Assembly: GCA_020091685.1 (NCBI GenBank)
Contig: CM034610.1
Location: forward strand, 14,574,724-14,638,723
Length of the DNA stretch: 64,000 nt
Direction of reading: 5' to 3'
Source of the DNA: Lutjanus erythropterus
Lineage: Eukaryota > Chordata > Actinopteri > Lutjaniformes > Lutjanidae
The first letter of the stretch is position 1. Each line of letters opens with the position of its first letter. The notes below the pieces were generated by a model that ran no database searches, was not told where the DNA came from, and saw nothing but the letters and a program-made list of their open reading frames with translations. Below are positions 47,901 through 59,900 of this stretch, piece by piece. The translations under genes were made by a program, and so were the position numbers.

Positions 47901-50900
47901 TTCAGGGTATATTTAGCTCCTCAAAAGATTTTAAAAACATTTGAATTTGGTTTCCTCAACAAAGGCCTTTGATTTTGGATATATATAAAAGTCTTCAATA
48001 TCATTAATGTCATAATTAACGTTAATTATGCAGTTTTTTTGTACATGAGGTGAGGTGTTTGCAAGCTCACGGTTAGATGCTACAAATTCCTACACACTGG
48101 TCCTAAAAGGCAGCTCCATCAGAGTTATTTTCCAGTTTTTCTGCATGGAAAATCCCACTCGGAAAATCCTACTGACTTTACATTTAATCTTAATCTCATC
48201 AGATGACCGTTTCCCTTAAGGCGATTGTATTATTTCGCGTGCCTCTCCCATTTTGAGTACAAATTATTTATTAAATGTCAAGACAACTGAATCTGAAATA
48301 TTTGTTTCCATAAATAAATAAATAACCACAGATGGGCATACTTTTCAGTTTTGTATATTTTTACTTGTGAAAGTCAAATCCCTCCAAAATCGTAACATTT
48401 CCAACCAACTGACTAACTGAATGATGTGAGAAAATTAATTAACTGTCTTGGAAGATGCAGAACATACTCGTGGTTGTTTTAGGAGGAAAAATACAGCTGT
48501 TACAACCTGTAGTTCGAGTACACTATATGTCTCCCTGGGGTCTGATCCTAATTTGGTACTACAATGGACATTTCCTCCTGACTACTGTGCCAAGTGCAGG
48601 TGGCATACGGCGATACTGATCTCCCGTCATTTAAGGTCACTTTAGCTGGTTGTTCTCTTGGAGGCCTCTGATTACAGCAAAGATAATAAGACACGTGTAA
48701 AAACATTCAGGCATACACATGAACACATACATAGTAGGCCCTAGTACAAACACGGCTGTAGGAAAATGAAGAGAATGCAGCACAGTAGTAGTGTGAGAAC
48801 AGCTCTGTGTAAAAAGCTGTTGTTGCACATAGAAACATATCACAACACAATGTTTTATACCTACTTTAAACTACTTCTTTAATAGATAAGTATACAGCTA
48901 CAATGCTTCATTTTTAAACTGCTAGCTAATTAGCCAGCAAAAAATATATTTTTTTTAGCTAGTTAGTAAAAGATGCAACATTTTTTCTTTTCATGGTGGA
49001 ATATGTCTCAGTGATTTACCATTTCAGGCTTAAAATTCCAGCTTTGAACTGCAAAACTCTGGCACAAACCTTCTCACATTCACTCTTTGACTGTTTCCCC
49101 CAGGAGCGTGGATCCTGACGGCAGGTTTGCGTGAAGGTGTTGGCAGGTGTGTTGGAGAAGCCGTGAGGGATCACGCCACTGCAGCCTCGTCGGTCTCCCT
49201 CAACAAGGTGGTGGCACTGGGCATCGCTCCCTGGGGCCTGGTGCACAACCGACAACAGCTGGTCAACCCTGAGGTCGTATAGGCATTCACTTACTGTATC
49301 AGCAAATTGATTTAACTGTGCAAAAATACCTTGTTTACATGTTTTGTGCAACAGTGATGGAAAATGCACATATTCCTAAATTTAACAACATGGGATCCTA
49401 ATTGAATTGCTATGTTATTGCACTGGTATCATGTCTGGGAGTATTGTGGGTTCCACCAAACGCAGGCCCCTGATGCACTGCAGGTATTCACCTTTGGTTG
49501 AAGAACCCCTGCAATATCATATCTTGGATTCTTCCTCTTGCAGGGCAGCTTCCCCGCTAAGTACTACGTCCAGAACACGTCCCGGGATTCCTGTTGCTTG
49601 GATAATAACTACCAGGCCTTCCTGCTGGTGGACGATGGGAGTGTGGGACGCAGAGGAGGGGAGACGGGGTTCAGGGCCAAACTGGAGGACTACATCTCCC
49701 ACCAGCGTACAGGCATCTGGGGTGAGAGACAGGATCATTAAATATTATATTTTGCATATTATGTAGAATATACAGCAGTGTATTAGGTCCACTGTAGGTA
49801 GAAATAAATAAACTTTATAGAGTGCGCATCAGGGGATAATATTCAGAGAAAAAGTCAGAATTTATGGGAAAAATACTCAGAAACAGGGTTCAATGATAAT
49901 GTTTTTTTCACCTGGCTGGCAAGGGGGTCAGAAATTTTACTTGCCCTGGAACAAATTGGCTTATTTATTAGCAGTGATCAAATAACAACAAAGACTACAA
50001 TTAATTGTCATATTTAACGTCTGTCCATCAAATGACAGAAAATAGTGAAAAATGTCCATCACAGTCTAAGATGGTGTCTTGTTTTGTTAGTCCATTTCCC
50101 AAAGATATTCAGTTTTATATGGTTAATAAACAGAAAAATTGGGTAATCTCAATATTTTAGGGCCTGAACACAGCATTTTCTTCTATTTTATTAATGAATA
50201 ATTGCTTTAATGATTCATAAAATTCGCTTAATAGTTTAATTATTTTTTACCATGTAAGTGATTTACTAGATTTGCTTGCCTGACATGGCATTTTACTTGC
50301 TCCGGTCAAGTAGATGATCATTATTGTTGAAAAACAGAGATGTCTCTAAACAGTACAATGCTCTTATATTGAGAAACATGCTCTTTCACTTTCAACACTG
50401 ATTTCAAACTGTTTGGCCCTCTGGTGGTGAACATTTATTAATGCACATGATGATAAGATGATTCTCTGGTATCCACTGGATGACAGCCATTGCATGCCCC
50501 TGCAAGAATTTGAAACGTGGCTCTTCAACATGTAAAATCAAGCCGAGATTTGCCCAAAATGTAACAGATTGCTATTTCTATATCTGTGCTGTCTCGGAGC
50601 TCCTGCTCTCCAAGACAAATATGCAGTTTGATTTTTTTAAGTCTGCAGATTTTGATCAGAATGTCTGCATTAAAGTGAAGTCAGTGGAAACAATAAGTAA
50701 GTAAGAATGTTTGTGTTTTGTAGGCAGCGGCAGCATCGACATCCCCGTCCTTTGTATGCTGGTATCAGGTGACGCAGGCATGATGGAGGTATAGTCACTG
50801 CTTTTTACAGTTGTTGATTGTCACAAAGAGATACTTAGTTTTAAAGTGATAGTTTGGTTTATTTGAAGATGGGTTGTATGAGGTCAGTGTATTAACTACA

Positions 50901-53900
50901 GTAGGTGCCAGCCGACACGCCCCTAGTTTGGAGAAGCAGAGAAGAGCACCGGCACTTAAGTCCACCTAGAAAATCTAGAGCAGAATAAGTGTACACTATA
51001 TTTAGAATACTTTCTCTGCTTTACCTTGTTGTCAGACAGCATTTTTCAGTGGGAAACTGCTGCTATGTAAGCCAAATATCCGTCTCTCCAAACCAACCAA
51101 ACTCCATAGGAGAAATCGGTAATTTTACCTCACCGAACACAGGAGTTGCTGGCTGACCGCTGCCTCGATCCGTTGTGTGACTTGTATTGTTTTGATTTTG
51201 TTTTGAATATTTTGTATTTATCAAAGTGGGTTGCCACCTACTGTAGCTAATATACTGACTATTGATATGTACCTCATATAACCCCACATCAAATAATCTG
51301 AACTATCCCTTTAATACTAAAAGTTATTCTTTTATTATGTCCCTACATTCCATAAAGAAACATCTCTCCGTGTTTTCCTAATTTCTGTCAGCGAGTGGAC
51401 CTTTCTCTGAAAAACTCGATGCCCTGGCTGGTGTTGGCCGGCTCAGGAGGCCTGGCTGACTTCTTGAGTGATGTCTTGGAGAACCTGTCATCATCCCCGG
51501 TCGTCCAGTCCTCTGGAGAGGGAGATAGCGAGGCGGGTCCTAGCATGGATCTGAAAGACAAAGTTGCAGAACGGGTTAAGAAGCACTTCCCAACTGAAGC
51601 GGAGTCAGACAAACTAGTTGAACGGGTAGGTGCTGTAGACAGAGATATGTCGTGGGGCTTTCCACATGCAGAACAGGAAGGAGCTATATATTCAGCAGCT
51701 ACTGGCTGGATTGCCATGAAATTGAACTTTGATGTTCACGATCCCAGAGGTTTCCAGATGTTCTTGGTGCCCTTTTCACATTCCTTGTAATACTGTGAGG
51801 TTATGACTCCGATTGTACTCACACAGGATATTTCGTAACATACCGGGCAGATTGCCAGTAGATTTACTGTACATATTTACAGTATAGCCCTGAGTGGATG
51901 AAGTCTTTTGATTTTTATGACCTTATAGAATTTCATCTACTATAACCTTTCAGGATTGTCTACATTGTAGCCTGGCTGCTGCTAAAGCTCACAGTGCAGC
52001 AAGATTATCAGTATGTTGCTAATGTCATCCAACAATTGCTTTATGTAATGAACATTTAACAAGCATCTACTGGACCTGTAGACTTCCAGCTATTTCTTAA
52101 GCTACTTCCTGTCTCAGTTTGTCCCATATTCTTAAACTGCTGGTTAGGGTTGGGCAATATAATGAGATTATATTGTATTATGGTGTGACACTGGATATCG
52201 TGGTAGATTTTGGATATCGTTATATCGTGATATGTCAGAAGTGTTGTCTTTTCCTGGTTTTAAAGGCTGCATTACAGTTAAGTTATGTCATTTTGAGAAT
52301 TTACCAGACTGTTTCAGCTGATCTCATATTTGCCTTTACTCACTTAGGCATTATAGCCACATTACTGATGATTTTTTTTAAGGGCTTTTGCCTTTATTTT
52401 GGGTAGGGACGGCTGAAGATATGACAGGAAGGGGGGTAGAGAGAGGGGGAATGACATGCAGCAAATGGGTCACAGGCAGGCAACCTACCAACTGAGCTAT
52501 GGGAGCAGCCCCATTACTGATGATTATTTATAAAATAATCTCACATTTTAGTCATCCCTGTAATATCGTTGCAATATAATACAACAAACCCTCAGCCTCT
52601 TCTACCCTTTGTAGTACACAACATATCATCAGTCACAACTCACATGATCAATAATTATCGATATTGACTGATATGAAACTTCACTATCGTTTTTTGGCGA
52701 TATCGCCCAGGCCTACTGCTGGTTGTTATTCTTATTGCTCCACGGCTAACTCACTCATCTCAAAGGTTACTTTCAGTTCCCATATGGCATAATTGTGTTA
52801 TTTTATTGACACAAAACACTGAAAAGGGATTGGCTGTATTTTATGTAATTAATAACAACCAATTAAAAAAAACTATCCATTTGCATCCAGGTGAAAATAT
52901 TCACGTGACAGCTGTTGGCTATTTATACTTGACCCCCTCATTTAGCTATAAAGAACGATAAACATTCCTTTTCCATACGAATGTCTTGGTTTGACTTTAC
53001 CTGATTCCCACTTGTTTTGAATCAAATGCCTTTCATTTCCTATAAATTATTTTGTTATCTTAAAGTTTTTAATATGAAGCAGCAAACTCAGGAAATGTTT
53101 TCTATCAGAATTACTTAAAACAACTGATATACAACTGAAAGTGAAAATGAAAGGGTAAAATAAGGCAGATATCTGAAAGTGCAAACAGAGAAGAAAAGCT
53201 TTAAGAAAAAGCTACACCTCAAACCACAGAGATCCAGTTAGAAGCTACAAAAGTACTGAGAGCTGAACACACAGAGACTCTTAAAACTCTGGTGTCCTGC
53301 ACACACGAGTTCAGTCTTGTTTTAGGGGGAGTAGGGGGTCATCACAGTTGGCTGTGGTTGCCAAGATGTCACTGCAGCCCGCTAGGAGGTGGGTCGGGCT
53401 CTCTTTGGCCGATTGTGGAGGTGCAATTTCCGGTGAAACGCATCACAGCCTGGCGAGATATAACTGGTAATAGAAATGCAAATCAACTCATTATGGTTTA
53501 ACTCGGTGTGACAATGGAAAAGCCCTAAGAGTCTCTGTAGAGAGGAGGTTGTGGTGGATGAATGTGTTAAACACAGGACTCAGTCTTGACCCACGTCAGG
53601 TGTCGAGTTGGCTTTTTGTTTTTGACCTTTGTTAACATATTTTCATTTTTTAAATAATCTTTTCCGCTTTTAGTGGCAGTTTGGTTAGACTCAGGCAACC
53701 AAACTACTTGGTTAGATTGAGGGAAAAAAAAAGAAATGGCTGCAAATAGCATTGTTGACCCTTGATCTCCCGACTTTCTGGAAAATTCCTAGAATGCATG
53801 TAAAAACCATCCTTGCTCAGTACTCTCACTGAGCTCTCAATTTTCGATGGAAGTCTCTGCATTCCCAACACACCCTTCTCAGCGCTGCAGCTTCAGTGAT

Positions 53901-56900
53901 GTGACATCATCGACACCACGTGCTGCCTTGAATGAGTGTGGCTGCTTATTGACTGTGAATTTATCAGTATCCCAGTGTTTAATCAGTCAGTAACCTAGTC
54001 AGTGCCCAGAATTCAACTTGTGTTGTTGAACAAGGGAGTGATTGGATACACACTCTTAATCTTATTCTTTTCTACTTACTGGTCAGTTGTTGGTACTGAA
54101 CTTCAAAGGTCCTGATAAAATCCTTAAATCCCTTGAAATCTTACTCAGCATAGGGAGGCTGTGAGCCTAATGATATCATGGATTTGACAATATCCTTTGT
54201 CACCAAATCTTTGTCGTCAGTCTGTCTGCTTTTTAGTCTCTTTCTCAGCATCATCTCATTATGATTAAAATTCCTCTCTTTTCCTTGTCTTCTGTCTCCT
54301 TGTTCTGTGTCTCCAGGCTCTGAGCATCTACCAGAACAGAGACTTTATTACAGTCTTTGATGGAGAGCAGGAGGGTCCCAATGACTTTGATACGGTCCTG
54401 CTCAAAACATTGGTGGGAGGTGCGTACAGCTCATTCAAATGATGAAAACTTCAAATGTTTTAGGTGGCAACTTGTCCATATTTTGATGTTTTGTGGTGAA
54501 ATTCTGTGTGTTTTAGCTAGTAAGCACCGTGCGTCAGTCGATGCCAGCCCCTACAATGAAGAGCTGAAGCTGGCGGTCACATGGAACAGGGTTGACATCG
54601 CCAAGAGTGAACTCTTCAATGGAGACATTCAGTGGAGGGTGAGGGGGAAAAGACATCACGTCAGATTTTAGATTCAGAGAAATAATTCCACTCTAAAGTA
54701 GGTGCATTATGTGTAGTGTATCTTCCACCATGTATTGGAACCTACCTAATAATTGATCCCCTTCATCCAATCAAAAAGTATGAAGACTTGGAAGACTCCA
54801 TGACAGACGCCCTGATCAATGACAAGCCTCAGTTTGTGCGTCTTTTCACTGAGAACGGCCTCAACATCCTGGACTACCTGACTTATGACAGGCTTGAGAG
54901 CCTCTACCGCTCGGTAGCTGATGGGACGGTGCTTTACCAGCTGCTCCAGCGCCGTCTGGGGGAGCGGTTAGGAACTGCAGCGCCTGTGCCTGCAGCATCA
55001 AACCTGCAGGACAAAGTGGCAGCAGAAAACATGCAGAATGGCCCAGTGAATGAGATCAGCCTTTTTGAGGTGTGTTTTTCTGATGATGTCTCTGTGTAAA
55101 CAAAAGTTTTCTACACTTTGTTTTTCATTGCACACGTTTGTTTCTTACTCTGCCTCTTTTTTCCTCAGGTTTCAGGAGTCCTAGAACTGTTAATGGGTGA
55201 CGTCTGCCAGCCATTTTACTATGACGCTTTGGGCTTAGAACACATCTCATCCAAGAGAAGAGCTCTTAAGGTACTCTTCCAAATATGTACCTTTTCCAAA
55301 TATGTGGACATATCTCAAAGATAATGAAGATAATGAACTGCTGGTGTTACAGGACTGCTTCCCGTGCTTCTTGTCATCCATTTTAGCGTGTCAGTAAGCT
55401 GCTGCGAGGAGACTGCTTGTATCGGGAAAGGCGTTGCCTCTACCCCTGGGCTTCCCTCTTCATCTGGGCTGTTCTCCAGAACCGCAGCGAGATGGCCACT
55501 TTCTTCTGGGAGATGGTAAAACTTCTGAGACTCGCAAACAGCAAAATAAAATAATTGTAAAACCCAGTAATTTGAGTTTCAAGCCTTAAAATGTCTTAAA
55601 AAGTCTTGAATTAGACATGTTGAAACTTGCAGGAATCCTGCATGGCCATCCTCTACACTCTTCATGCAGTCAGGTTCAAAACTGAGACTGCGTTATCAGC
55701 TTCATTGCAAAACTTCATTGCTATCAGTACCTGATATGAAGGAGTTTGTATGTCCTGACTTCTCTTGTTGTCTCTGTCCCAGGCAGGGGAGTCAGTGCTG
55801 AGTGCTCTGAGTGGCTGTAAGATGCTGAGGGAGCTGTCCAAGCTGGAGGTTGAGACTGAGACCAAACTGTCCATGAAGGAGCTGGCCCAGAGGTTTGAGA
55901 ACCTGGCACATGGTGAGACCATGAATACATCATCCACTAATGTTCATGATCAGACATTATATTTCACATCCTGATTATTCTGCTAATTTTAAGTAAATAA
56001 TTGAACACACAAATGATTTAGCTGTTTGCTTTTTGTCTTGATGTCGTTAGTGGTAAAAGTAGGTATTTCAGGGGTTTAAATTCTGTGTCAAATGAAGCAA
56101 TGTATGTATGACCATTGTATCATGATTCATCTTTACGAGTCACTTTCATTGTCTTTTTTTAAATGTTAAGCATCCAACCAAAGTGCCTGCATGTCTTTCC
56201 CTCCTCTCAGACGTCTTTAGCTCTTGCTATCGGAGCAATGAGAGTCGCTCTTTCACCCTGCTGATCAGGAAATCTCCGGTCTGGGGTGGTACCACCTGCC
56301 TCCAGATGGGCATGGGCGCCGACGCACGACTTTTCTTCAGCCATGATGGAGTACAGGTGTGTCACTGTCACTGACTGACAAACAAAAGAGTAAAACCGAG
56401 TCAAAAACAAAACAGTAGAACCAAGTCACTGACTTCATCGTGGCAGTTTAACCTGTTATGTTTATTGTCAGGCCTTTTTAACTTGTATTTTTGCTGCAGC
56501 TCAAGCTTGCTTACTCAGATTCAAGCAATAATGATGATAAACAATTCTACACATACAACACAGCCCACTTCCAGTCAGTGAAAATGGTCTAATTTCCTCT
56601 CCTCCTCTTCCAGTCTCTGTTGTCTCAGATCTGGTGGGGTGACATGAAGAGGAGCACGGAGGTGTGGAAGCTTGTGCTGACCTTCTTCTGCCCCGTCCTC
56701 TGCTACACCAACCTTATCTCCTTTAGGTAAAATCCACATTAGTATTATCATTATTATTATTTGTTTGACATCAGCATTGAGGAGATTCAGATTTCAGAAT
56801 TTCACTTAACAACATCCTCCACCTCACAGGGAACAAGAGGACCATCAGCAAGAGGAGGTGAAGCCGAACGAGGATGGGCCAGGCAGGGACAACGACAGCC

Positions 56901-59900
56901 TCTATGGCACCACTGTCTTCTCTTTCTCGGACATCAAGCACATGTAAAAACGTTAACTCTTTATTGATTCAGAGTCATATGAATGTCTGTTTTTGGTAAA
57001 GTGTTGATTGATTAAAAATGTGTCATTGTTGAATCAGTGAAGCTGATGCACAAGGACCAAACACTCCCAGGACGGCAACCATCAAAGGTGAGAGGAAAGA
57101 CTGATTGTAGACCTAATCATTTTCTGCAGCTGTCATGACGGTAACCAGCTACTAATCCATGCTCAAAAACCTTCCTTACAGGCATACCGCAATCTCACAG
57201 ACCGCCAAAGCGCCCGTTCATAGTGTCAAGATGGCGTCAGTTCTGGTTTGCACCTGTTACCTCATTCCTGGGCAACGTCCTGATGTACTTCCTCTTCCTC
57301 TTGCTGTTTGCCTATGTGCTGTTGGTGGACTTCAAGCCCCCGCCGCCCTCGGGTCCGGCCATCCCAGAATATGTGCTCTACTTCTGGGTATTCACCATTG
57401 TGTGTGAGGAGATCCGGGAGGTGAGTGCAGAGAGATATCTTGCAAAAGTGGATAAAAATTCAATGCTGAGCAGATAAGTAATTCAGAATTATTCAGCACA
57501 TATAGGATATAGATACAGCAACATCTAGATCACCATTGAAAGAGCTCCTCTGTGTTTGGTTATATCTAATATTGTTCTTTTCATAGCTGTGTTTAAAGAG
57601 ATTGTTTAGATTATTTGACGTGGGGTTGCATAAGGTGTTTGCTGATAGTCACTTTATTACCTACAGTAGATGGCGGTCAGCACGCCCTCAGATTGGAGAA
57701 GCTGAGAGGAGGATTTGCACAAAAGCTAAGCATTAAACTGCTGTTGACAGGGCAGCAACAAAGAGAATTTTAGCCACTTAAAAAGGGCCACCTAAAAAAT
57801 ACATATCAGTTTAAGTGTAAGCAGTATTAAGAATATTTTCACCACTTGTTTTGCCACCAGGCAGCCTTTTCTGATGGGAAACTGCCATTATATATGCCAA
57901 ATATCACCCTCTCCAAACCAACCAAACTCCATAGACGAAATCAGTCATTTTATCTTGTAGTACACAGCAGTTGCTGGTCTACTGCTGCCTCGATCGGTTA
58001 GTTTGTTTCTGTTACTGTGTGACTTTGGTGAATCCAAACTATCTTTTTTAACACACAGAAGTCACACAATAACAAAAACAAACTAACAGATCAGGGCAGC
58101 GGTAGACCAGCAACTGCATAGTTCTACAAGGTAAAACAATTGATTTCACCTATGGATTTTGGTTGGTTTGGATAGAGTGAGGTTTGGTTTACATAACAGC
58201 GGTTACCTGTCAGAAAAGGCGGCCTGATAGCAAGGTAAAGCAGTTAAAATATCCTACATATAACATTTTAACATTTTGATGTTTTCTATTCCAGACGTTC
58301 TTTTTGGGGACGAAGACTTGGCGTCAGAGAGTCAGATTGTACTTTCAGGATGTGTGGAACAAGTGTGATCTCATTGCCATCACGCTGTTCATCATAGGAC
58401 TAATCTGCAGGTATGGACATCAGTAGACCTTTTTCATGCAGTATTGGTATGAAATAGTCGGGTAAAAACAGGTGGTACCAATGATGTTAATGAAGGATTT
58501 GACAGTGGGACAGCCCTAAGCCCTCACACACTTACCAGGAATGAACCTCAAAGTCTGTGAATCTGTGAATGTGGGTGTTTTTTTCAAGTGCAGTTTTCCA
58601 AGTTGTCCACTGGGTGGTGCTGTTACCACAGTGTATTTGCTTCACTCTGTGTTTTAGGATGTTTGACTTGACATATGAATTTGGCCGGGAGGTGCTGTGT
58701 GTGGACTACATGGTCTTCACCATCCGTCTCATTCACATCTTTGCCATCCACAAACAGCTGGGACCAAAAATCATCATTGTTGGCAAGATGGTGAGAAACT
58801 GTAACACAAGCTGCGTTATTATAGTTTTTATTTTTATTCTGATTTTTAATTTTTGTTTTCATTTTAGTTTCACCTTGTTTCCAGAGTGGATTTTCTTCAA
58901 TAAATGCTTGTTGTGTTGACTAATTTGAGCAAATTGACAAAGGCTAAAACTAAACTGTTTTTATTTTTATTTCAGTCAACTATAATGTCTTTTTACACCT
59001 AGTTTTAGTTTTTACTTTAGTTTTAGTTAACTGTAATAACCTTGAACATGAGTTGACAGTATACCAGTGTTTGTTAGCTGGATGTTTGGATTATAATGAT
59101 GGAAAAACAACTACTTTCTCCTGTTCAGATGAAGGATGTCTTCTTCTTCCTATTCTTCCTGGGCGTTTGGCTCATGGCATACGGAGTAGCCAATCAGGCT
59201 TTGCTTTATTCCTACGACCCTCGCCTGGATCGCATCTTTCGCCGGGTTTTCTACAGGCCATACTTGCACATCTTTGGACAGATTCCTGTAGAAGAGATGG
59301 ATGGTATGAGTGCCTCATGCACATGTTTCAGAATTATGTATCTTTTGCAGCCTGGACTGGATGTTTTTCGATATCCACTGCAGCTTTTCACCACAGTAAT
59401 TTGGTCGTGATAGCAGATTTATATGATAATATCAAAAGACAGGACATATTTTAATCTTTCCTGTATTTTTGTGTCCATCCCAGTGGGGAAGCCGTGGGAC
59501 ATGGCGTGTACGGACAACGTGACATTGATTGAGAGTGGCGAGGAGCCCTGCAGAGTTCTGTACAGTAACTGGCTGGTGGTGATTCTGCTGGTTGTTTATC
59601 TGCTGGTCACCAACATCCTGCTCATCAACCTGCTCATCGCCATGTTCAGGTAAATAACAAGGCGATTAGAGTCCATCAGTCTGTTTCGTTAGCTAACAAG
59701 GACATGCTGACATTCTGCTGTCTTTGTGTCCACCCAGCAACACCTTCTCTGAAGTGCAGGCTAACAGCGACATCTACTGGAAGTTCCAGCGCTACAACCT
59801 GATCGTTCAGTATCACTCTCGTCCTTCCCTGGCACCTCCTTTCATCATCCTCTCTCACATCAATCTCTTTATCAAGAGGAACATCCGGAAGGTGCCCTCC

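Noticed and set aside
52441-52511. A tRNA gene on the minus strand
   Set aside because: Only the A box and head resemble a tRNA. There is no cloverleaf or clear B box, and the oligo-A tail and target duplication show a SINE.
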